Part shown: piece after piece, positions 59,940 through 64,000 of the stretch
Layout of the letters: every line of letters begins with the position of its first letter
How positions within the stretch are numbered: position 1 is the first letter of the stretch
Source of the DNA: Actinoplanes solisilvae
Lineage (GTDB): Bacteria; Actinomycetota; Actinomycetes; Mycobacteriales; Micromonosporaceae
Assembly: GCF_003999975.1 (NCBI RefSeq)
Contig: NZ_RJAC01000031.1
Span: 1 to 64,000, forward strand
Length of the DNA: 64,000 nt
Direction: 5' to 3'
Position numbers and translations under genes: made by a program
The notes under the pieces: generated by a model
The model's database searches: none
Told to the model about the DNA's origin: nothing
The model's input: only the letters and a program-made list of their open reading frames with translations

Positions 59940-59955
59940 TGTGTCCTGGGGCACA
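59940..59955. promoter_or_regulatory. CRP-like palindrome between the hydrolase and PAP2 genes
   Basis: TGTG and CACA spaced by 8 bases match the outer positions of the CRP/Crp-like consensus TGTGA-N6-TCACA. A second palindrome CCACATGTGG is at 59926-59935, and TATGAT (59966-59971) may be a -10 box for the PAP2 gene. Confidence 0.3.
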
Positions 59956-60060
59956 CGCCGGGGCTTATGATTTTTGGGCGCGCTTAGAAATGCGGCCGGT
60001 TGGGCAATCGGGCTTACGCTCCGTCAGCCCCTCCCCGAACCCGCAGAAGGACATTCGCCC

Positions 60061-61014
60061 ATGACGGTCCTGGCGTCCCCCGAGCAGCCGACCACCGCGC
60101 GCCCGCGCGGCGCCCGCCACCTGCTCACGCCGATCGCCATCGCGCTGCTCGCCACAGCCGCGGCCGGCGCTCTCTACCAGTTCTTCGTCCGCACGGCCCT
60201 GGGCCAGCGCGTCGACACCGAGGCCATGCGCGGCGCCGACGTCCACCACGTCCGGGTCGTCGAAGTGCTCGACCGCACGCTGAACGGCACGACGCTGGTC
60301 AGCCTCGTCCTCGTCTGCCTGTTCGCGGCCGTCTTCGGCGTGCTGCGCAAACGGCTCGACCTGGCCATCGGCGCGACCCTGCTGGTGCTCGGCGCGAACG
60401 CCACCACCCGGCTGCTGAAGACCTACCTCGACCGCCCCGACCTCGACGGCTCCGGCATGCCGAACTCGTTCCCGTCGGGCCACACGACGGCCGCCGTGTC
60501 GGTCGCCTTCGCCGTGATCCTGGTGCTGCCGCAGGCGTTGCGCGGCATGGTCGCCCTGATCGGCTTCGCCTACGTTACCGTGATCGCGGTGGCGACGGTC
60601 TGGGCCGAGTGGCACCGCCCCAGCGACACCGCGGCGGCCCTCGCGGTCACGCTCGCCTGGTCGGCCGTCGCCGTTTTCGGCATCCGCGTACGCCGTCTGA
60701 GGCGCGACGGCGGCACCCAGCCGCCCTCCCGCCTGGTCACCGTGCCGCTGCTGGCGATCGGCGCCCTGTCCGCGGTCGTCGGCGGGCTGGGCCTGGCCGC
60801 GGTGGCCCTCTCCGAACGCGCCCTGCCCGACCTGGTCTCGGGCCGTTTCGCGTTCCTGTCCGGCTCGGCCGCGATCACCGCCGCCGCGGCCGCCGTCTTT
60901 CTCGTCTGGGTGCGGCTGGCCGCCGGTGACCGTCTGGTGGCCGCCACCCCCGCAGCAGAGCAGTCCGACGGCGCGGCACCCGCCGCCCGCCGCGTCAAGG
61001 GAGGCAAAGCATGA
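60061..61014 (+). CDS. PAP2-superfamily membrane phosphatase
   Basis: A 317-residue membrane protein with about seven hydrophobic segments. The phosphatase motifs are K-T-Y-L-D-R-P (about 119-125), S-F-P-S-G-H-T (about 136-142) and E-W-H-R-P-S-D (about 182-188), with the catalytic histidines present. Such proteins dephosphorylate undecaprenyl diphosphate or phosphatidic acid at the outer face; recycling of the carrier lipid would suit the glycan genes here (inference). ATG 60061 has an AAGGA site. The stop overlaps the next gene (ATGA). Confidence 0.88.
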   Translation: MTVLASPEQPTTARPRGARHLLTPIAIALLATAAAGALYQFFVRTALGQRVDTEAMRGADVHHVRVVEVLDRTLNGTTLVSLVLVCLFAAVFGVLRKRLDLAIGATLLVLGANATTRLLKTYLDRPDLDGSGMPNSFPSGHTTAAVSVAFAVILVLPQALRGMVALIGFAYVTVIAVATVWAEWHRPSDTAAALAVTLAWSAVAVFGIRVRRLRRDGGTQPPSRLVTVPLLAIGALSAVVGGLGLAAVALSERALPDLVSGRFAFLSGSAAITAAAAAVFLVWVRLAAGDRLVAATPAAEQSDGAAPAARRVKGGKA

Positions 61015-61577
61015 CCACACCCAACATTCCCGGCAGCAACCCGTCGAGTTCCGGCGGTGCCGTCCCGCCCGGCCCGGCCGGCGTACCCACCCTGCCCGCC
61101 CAGACCCAGGCCGCCGGGGGCGCGCCGACGGTCGTGGTCGGCACGTTCCCCGACTACGCGCAGGCGCAGAAGGCCGTGGACACGCTGTCGGACAACAAGT
61201 TCCCAGTCGAACGCACCGCCATCATCGGCACCGACCTGCGCCTGGTCGAGAACGTGCTGGGCCGCCTGACCACCGCGCGCGCGGCGCTGGCCGGCGCGGC
61301 CAGCGGCGCCTGGTTCGGCCTCTTCATCGGCCTGCTGTTCGGCCTGTTCAGCACGTCGAGCTGGTTCGGTGTCATCCTGGCCGGTCTGCTGATCGGTGCC
61401 GCGTGGGGTGCCGTCTTCGGCGCCATCGCCCACGCCGCCACCGGCGGCCGCCGCGACTTCGCCTCCCGCTCCTCGATCCAGGCGGGTCAGTACGCGGTGG
61501 TGACCGACGCCGAGGTGGCCGACCAGGCCCGCTCCCTGCTGGTCCAGCTCAACTGGCAGGCGTCCGGCGCGCAGTAG
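61011..61577 (+). CDS. YflT-like general stress protein (GSP17M domain)
   Basis: A 188-residue protein. After a proline-rich start, residues about 38-75 (V-V-V-G-T-F-P-D-Y-A-Q-A-Q-K-A-V-D-T-L) match the general stress protein 17M/YflT domain. Two glycine-rich hydrophobic segments follow (about 90-140), and the C-terminus returns to a ferredoxin-like strand (Q-Y-A-V-V-T-D). In Bacillus the family is SigB-controlled. ATG 61011 overlaps the PAP2 stop. A sigma factor of this class lies next door on the other strand. Confidence 0.8.
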   Translation: MTTPNIPGSNPSSSGGAVPPGPAGVPTLPAQTQAAGGAPTVVVGTFPDYAQAQKAVDTLSDNKFPVERTAIIGTDLRLVENVLGRLTTARAALAGAASGAWFGLFIGLLFGLFSTSSWFGVILAGLLIGAAWGAVFGAIAHAATGGRRDFASRSSIQAGQYAVVTDAEVADQARSLLVQLNWQASGAQ

Positions 61578-61605
61578 GCGGGCCCCCGAACAAGCGAGAT
61601 CGCCT

Positions 61606-61639
61606 CACCCTCGTCGGCCGAACCGGGCCGGCGGGGGTG
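61606..61639 (+). terminator. terminator of the PAP2-YflT operon
   Basis: CACCCTCGTCG pairs with CGGCGGGGGTG (some G-T pairs) around 12 nt; TTT follows. The sequence differs from the minus-strand reading of 58610-58643 at three positions only. Confidence 0.7.
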
Positions 61640-61653
61640 TTTCACGTTGCGTG

Positions 61654-61684
61654 CGGGGCGAGTTCGGGCCGACGACTTGCCCCG
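61654..61684 (-). terminator. terminator of the sigma factor gene
   Basis: CGGGGCGAGT and ACTTGCCCCG form a 10-bp stem with one G-T wobble around 11 nt, past the sigma gene's stop on the minus strand. Confidence 0.55.
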
Positions 61685-61739
61685 ATCAGGTTCGCGGCAT
61701 CGTCGGTGACGACCGGCCGCTGATCGAGGTCTGACCGGC

Positions 61740-62519
61740 TCAGAGCGCTTCGTGCAGTTCGGCTCGGAGTTTGCCCAGGGCCTTGGTCAGCAGGCGGGAC
61801 ACGTGCATCTGGGAGATGCCGACCTGATCCGCGATCTGCGACTGGGTCAGGTTTCCGTAGAACCGCAGCGTCAGGATCTTCTGCTCGCGCTCGTCGAGCG
61901 TCGCCAGGGCGGGACCCAGGGCCACCCGCGTCTCGGCGAGCTCGAATTCGGAGTCTTCGCCGCCGAGCGTGTCCCCGAGCTCCGTCATACCGTCCGCGCC
62001 GATCGGCGTCGACAGCGACGTGGCGTTGTAGGCGCGCGCCCCTTCAAGACCCTCCAGTACGTCTTCCTCGCTGACGCCCAGGTGGGTCGCGACGTCGGCG
62101 ACCGTCGGCGACCGCCCGAGGCTGTGGGTCAGGGTGCTGTTGGCCTCCGTGATCGCCAGGCGCAGCTCCTGGAGGCGGCGTGGCACCCGCACCGACCACG
62201 TACGGTCCCGGAAGTGCCTCTTGATCTCGCCGATGATGGTCGGGATGGCGTAGCCGGCGAAGTCGACACCGCGTTCGGGATCGAATTTGTCGACGGCCTT
62301 GATGAGACCGACGGTGGCGGTTTGGACAAGATCGTCGGTGGGTTCGCCGCGGCCGGAGTAGCGGTGGGCGAGGTGGCGGGCCAACGGCAGCCAGGCCTCG
62401 ATGGCCCGGTCGCGCAGGCCGGCGCGGGCGGGGTCGCCCGGCGGGAGCGCGGAGAGGTTGACCAGCAGTTCCGTGGCGGTGTCGGCCACCCTCGTGTGCA
62501 CGGCACGGGTCATGGTCAT
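61740..62519 (-). CDS. SigB/SigF-family RNA polymerase sigma factor
   Basis: A 259-residue sigma-70 protein of the stress/sporulation group. Region 2 is at about 35-110 (D-L-V-Q-T-A-T-V-G-L-I-K-A-V-D-K-F-D, F-A-G-Y-A-I-P-T-I-I-G-E-I-K-R-H), region 3 at about 115-185, and region 4 at about 205-255 with L-T-Q-S-Q-I-A-D-Q-V-G-I-S-Q-M-H-V-S-R-L. It directs RNA polymerase to stress or morphogenesis promoters and is normally held by an RsbW-type anti-sigma factor; no such gene is adjacent. The PP2C at 45722 could be its activator through an unlinked antagonist. ATG 62519 has a GGAGGA site; ATG 62513 is possible. Confidence 0.92.
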   Translation of the reverse strand: MTMTRAVHTRVADTATELLVNLSALPPGDPARAGLRDRAIEAWLPLARHLAHRYSGRGEPTDDLVQTATVGLIKAVDKFDPERGVDFAGYAIPTIIGEIKRHFRDRTWSVRVPRRLQELRLAITEANSTLTHSLGRSPTVADVATHLGVSEEDVLEGLEGARAYNATSLSTPIGADGMTELGDTLGGEDSEFELAETRVALGPALATLDEREQKILTLRFYGNLTQSQIADQVGISQMHVSRLLTKALGKLRAELHEAL

Positions 62520-62733
62520 GACGATGGTCCTCCATGGCGGGCAGAGAGCCGTGCCCGCTGACGGCGACCGTTCAGTTACTCCAAGCTAACCGAGAAGCCG
62601 AGCGTTGCCTAGCCGAAAGTATGACTGTCACCCCGCATCCCCCGACGCTGCCGAGCGCTCTCGAGGGATTTAATGTCTGAGCTCCGTGGTAAACAGCGGA
62701 TGCACAACCGGCACCTCAAGACGGGAAACACCA

Positions 62734-63531
62734 ATGGCCATTCTCGGCATCGACATCGGCGGTTCGGGCGTCAAGGGCGCCCCCGTCGACACCGTCCGCG
62801 GCGAGCTGCTCGCCGAGCGGTACAGGGTGCCCACGCCCCAGCCGTCCGACGTCACCAGCGTCGTCGAGGCGGTCGCCGAGGTGGCGGGCCAGTTCGAGGG
62901 CCAGTTCGACCGGGTCGGCATCACCTTCCCCGGCGTCGTGGTCGACGGTGTCACCCGCACCGCGGCGAACGTCGACAAGTCCTGGCTCGACGCGCCGGCC
63001 GCCCGGCTGTTCGCCAACCGGCTCGGCAAGCCCGTGTCGGTGCTCAACGACGCCGACGCCGCCGGGGTCGCCGAGGTGACCTTCGGCGCGGGCCGCGACC
63101 AGGCCGGCCTGATCGTCATGCTGACCTTCGGTACGGGCATCGGCAGCGCGCTGTTCCTCGACGGCACCCTGATCCCGAACACCGAGTTCGGCCACCTCGA
63201 GCTCGACGGCTACGACGCCGAGACGCGCGCCTCCGACCGGGCCCGCGAGATCGAGGAGCTGAGCTGGGAGAAGTGGGCCTCCCGGGTCCGCAACTACCTC
63301 TCGCACGTCGAGGGACTGCTCTCGCCGCGGCTGTTCATCCTCGGCGGCGGCGTCAGCAAGAAGGCCGACCGCTTCCTCCCGCTGATCGACATTCGTACCC
63401 CGATGGTCCCGGCCACGCTGCTCAACAACGCGGGCATCATCGGCGCGGCCCAGACGGCCGAGATCGACGCGCGCAAGGGCGACCGTGACGGCATCGCGCC
63501 GCACGAGGCCGGCGCCCGGGTGGCGGGGTAA
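62734..63531 (+). CDS. ppgK: polyphosphate glucokinase
   Basis: A 265-residue ROK-family kinase. I-D-I-G-G-S-G-V-K-G-A near residue 6 binds phosphate, L-N-D-A-D-A-A-G near 104 has the catalytic Asp, V-M-L-T-F-G-T-G-I-G-S-A is near 128 and E-F-G-H-L-E near 153. These match the polyphosphate/ATP-dependent glucokinase of actinobacteria, which makes glucose 6-phosphate. ATG 62734 gives the usual N-terminus; GTG 62686 is in frame with a TAATGT box 9 nt upstream and would add 16 residues. It is followed two bases later by the PPOX gene. Confidence 0.92.
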   Translation: MAILGIDIGGSGVKGAPVDTVRGELLAERYRVPTPQPSDVTSVVEAVAEVAGQFEGQFDRVGITFPGVVVDGVTRTAANVDKSWLDAPAARLFANRLGKPVSVLNDADAAGVAEVTFGAGRDQAGLIVMLTFGTGIGSALFLDGTLIPNTEFGHLELDGYDAETRASDRAREIEELSWEKWASRVRNYLSHVEGLLSPRLFILGGGVSKKADRFLPLIDIRTPMVPATLLNNAGIIGAAQTAEIDARKGDRDGIAPHEAGARVAG

Positions 63532-63533
63532 CG

Positions 63534-63995
63534 ATGCCGCGCACGATCGCCACCAACGACACGGTCGGCCGCGAGGAACTGCTCGAGTTCCTGCGGCCGC
63601 GGCACAAGGCCATCCTCATGACAACCCGCCGCGACGGCCGCCCGCAGGCGTCGCCGAACACGTGCGGCCTCGACGTCGAGGGCCGCATCGTCATCTCGAC
63701 CTATCCCGAACGGGCCAAGGTCTACAACCTGCGCCGCGACCCGCGCGTGTCGGTCTGCGTGCTGTCCGACGACTTCGGCGGGCCTTGGGTGCAGGTCGAC
63801 GGGGTGGCCGAGGTGCTCGACCTGCCCGAGGCACTCGAGCCGCTGGTCGAATACTTCCGGGTCATCTCGGGCGAGCACTCCGACTGGGACGAGTACCGCC
63901 AGGCGATGCGCGACCAGGGCAAGTCCCTGATCCGCATCACCATCGAGCGGTGGGGCCCGATCGCGACCGGCGGCTTCCCGGCCCGCCTGGCCTAA
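63534..63995 (+). CDS. PPOX-class F420-dependent reductase-like protein
   Basis: A 153-residue split beta-barrel flavin/F420-binding protein: K-A-I-L-M-T-T-R-R-D-G-R-P-Q-A-S-P near residue 25, R-I-V-I-S-T-Y-P-E-R-A-K-V near 51, N-L-R-R-D-P-R-V-S near 65 and V-Q-V-D-G-V-A-E-V-L near 85. This is the pattern of Rv1155-like PPOX proteins, which reduce substrates with F420 or bind FMN. ATG 63534 begins two bases after the ppgK stop, so they form an operon. If an Fgd-like enzyme supplies reduced F420 from glucose 6-phosphate, ppgK would feed it (inference). Confidence 0.88.
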   Translation: MPRTIATNDTVGREELLEFLRPRHKAILMTTRRDGRPQASPNTCGLDVEGRIVISTYPERAKVYNLRRDPRVSVCVLSDDFGGPWVQVDGVAEVLDLPEALEPLVEYFRVISGEHSDWDEYRQAMRDQGKSLIRITIERWGPIATGGFPARLA

Positions 63996-64000
63996 CCCCG

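Noticed and set aside
59826..59950. c-di-AMP (ydaO-type) riboswitch before the SH3/glucosaminidase gene
   Set aside because: The leader is too short and lacks the conserved core of that riboswitch class as far as I can read it.

Overview
This is a high-GC actinobacterial chromosome segment. Codons end overwhelmingly in G or C, and the gene content fits a Micromonosporaceae-like organism (inference): F420-linked enzymes, a polyphosphate-type glucokinase, a SigB/SigF-family sigma factor, a holin-X/DUF3618 stress operon, a PASTA-less membrane Ser/Thr kinase, PadR/membrane-protein pairs and many leaderless genes. I see no phage, insertion sequence, CRISPR array, rRNA or tRNA.

Layout. 1-3.6 kb: tail of an unknown gene, a TetR-like remnant, a PadR regulator with its membrane partner, a GT87-type mannosyltransferase and a membrane protein. 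3.6-14.7 kb (minus strand): one tightly overlapping operon for a heptose-containing glycan. In transcription order it holds a carbamoyltransferase, a GT2, a fused heptose-bisphosphate phosphatase/GT9, two more glycosyltransferases, GmhA, HldE, a classical SDR, a second GT9, a small beta-rich protein and SurE. 14.9-25.4 kb: aldehyde dehydrogenase, GT2, F420-dependent LLM enzyme, a three-gene stress/envelope operon, a FolP2-like protein, a TetR/MFS pair with twin operators, an MmyB-type regulator facing an epimerase-like reductase. 25.4-31.9 kb: a small membrane protein with a deacetylase-glycan synthase fusion, a Ser/Thr kinase, a beta-propeller/LamG secreted protein and a lipoprotein. 32-37.1 kb: a second MFS/TetR pair, an amidohydrolase-small protein-PfkB-small protein cluster, an alpha/beta hydrolase. 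37.1-38.0 kb: 0.9 kb without a gene but with repeats, including a near-perfect 31-bp inverted repeat. 38-45.6 kb: HtpG, citrate synthase, universal stress protein, a GGDEF-EAL protein with a broken GGDEF motif, a 39-aa membrane protein, exonuclease III. 45.7-51.2 kb: a PP2C phosphatase with a 12-codon leader ORF, coupled to a B12-binding CarH-like sensor; then small proteins, RidA and a second LamG protein. 51.3-58.6 kb: HrpA, an aldo/keto reductase, a CHASE-like sensor kinase. 58.6-64 kb: a secreted SH3/glucosaminidase, PAP2 phosphatase, YflT-like stress protein, a SigB/F-type sigma factor, polyphosphate glucokinase and a PPOX/F420 protein.

How the genes fit together. Two themes dominate. 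The first is envelope glycans: GmhA, HldE and the GmhB domain form a complete route from sedoheptulose 7-phosphate to ADP-heptose, joined to several glycosyltransferases and a carbamoyltransferase, but without an HldD-type epimerase. The second is stress and signal control: PP2C, B12 sensor, sigma factor, universal stress protein, c-di-GMP protein, Ser/Thr kinase and CHASE kinase. The B12 protein keeps the W-x9-EH and E-x-H motifs of CarH/LitR photoreceptors but has no DNA-binding domain and shares a translationally coupled operon with the phosphatase. This suggests light or cobalamin input into partner switching (inference).

Many genes have a TANNNT -10 box 6-8 nt before an ATG or GTG and no Shine-Dalgarno sequence, so I moved several starts to these leaderless positions. 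Functions come from motif reading only; no database search was possible.
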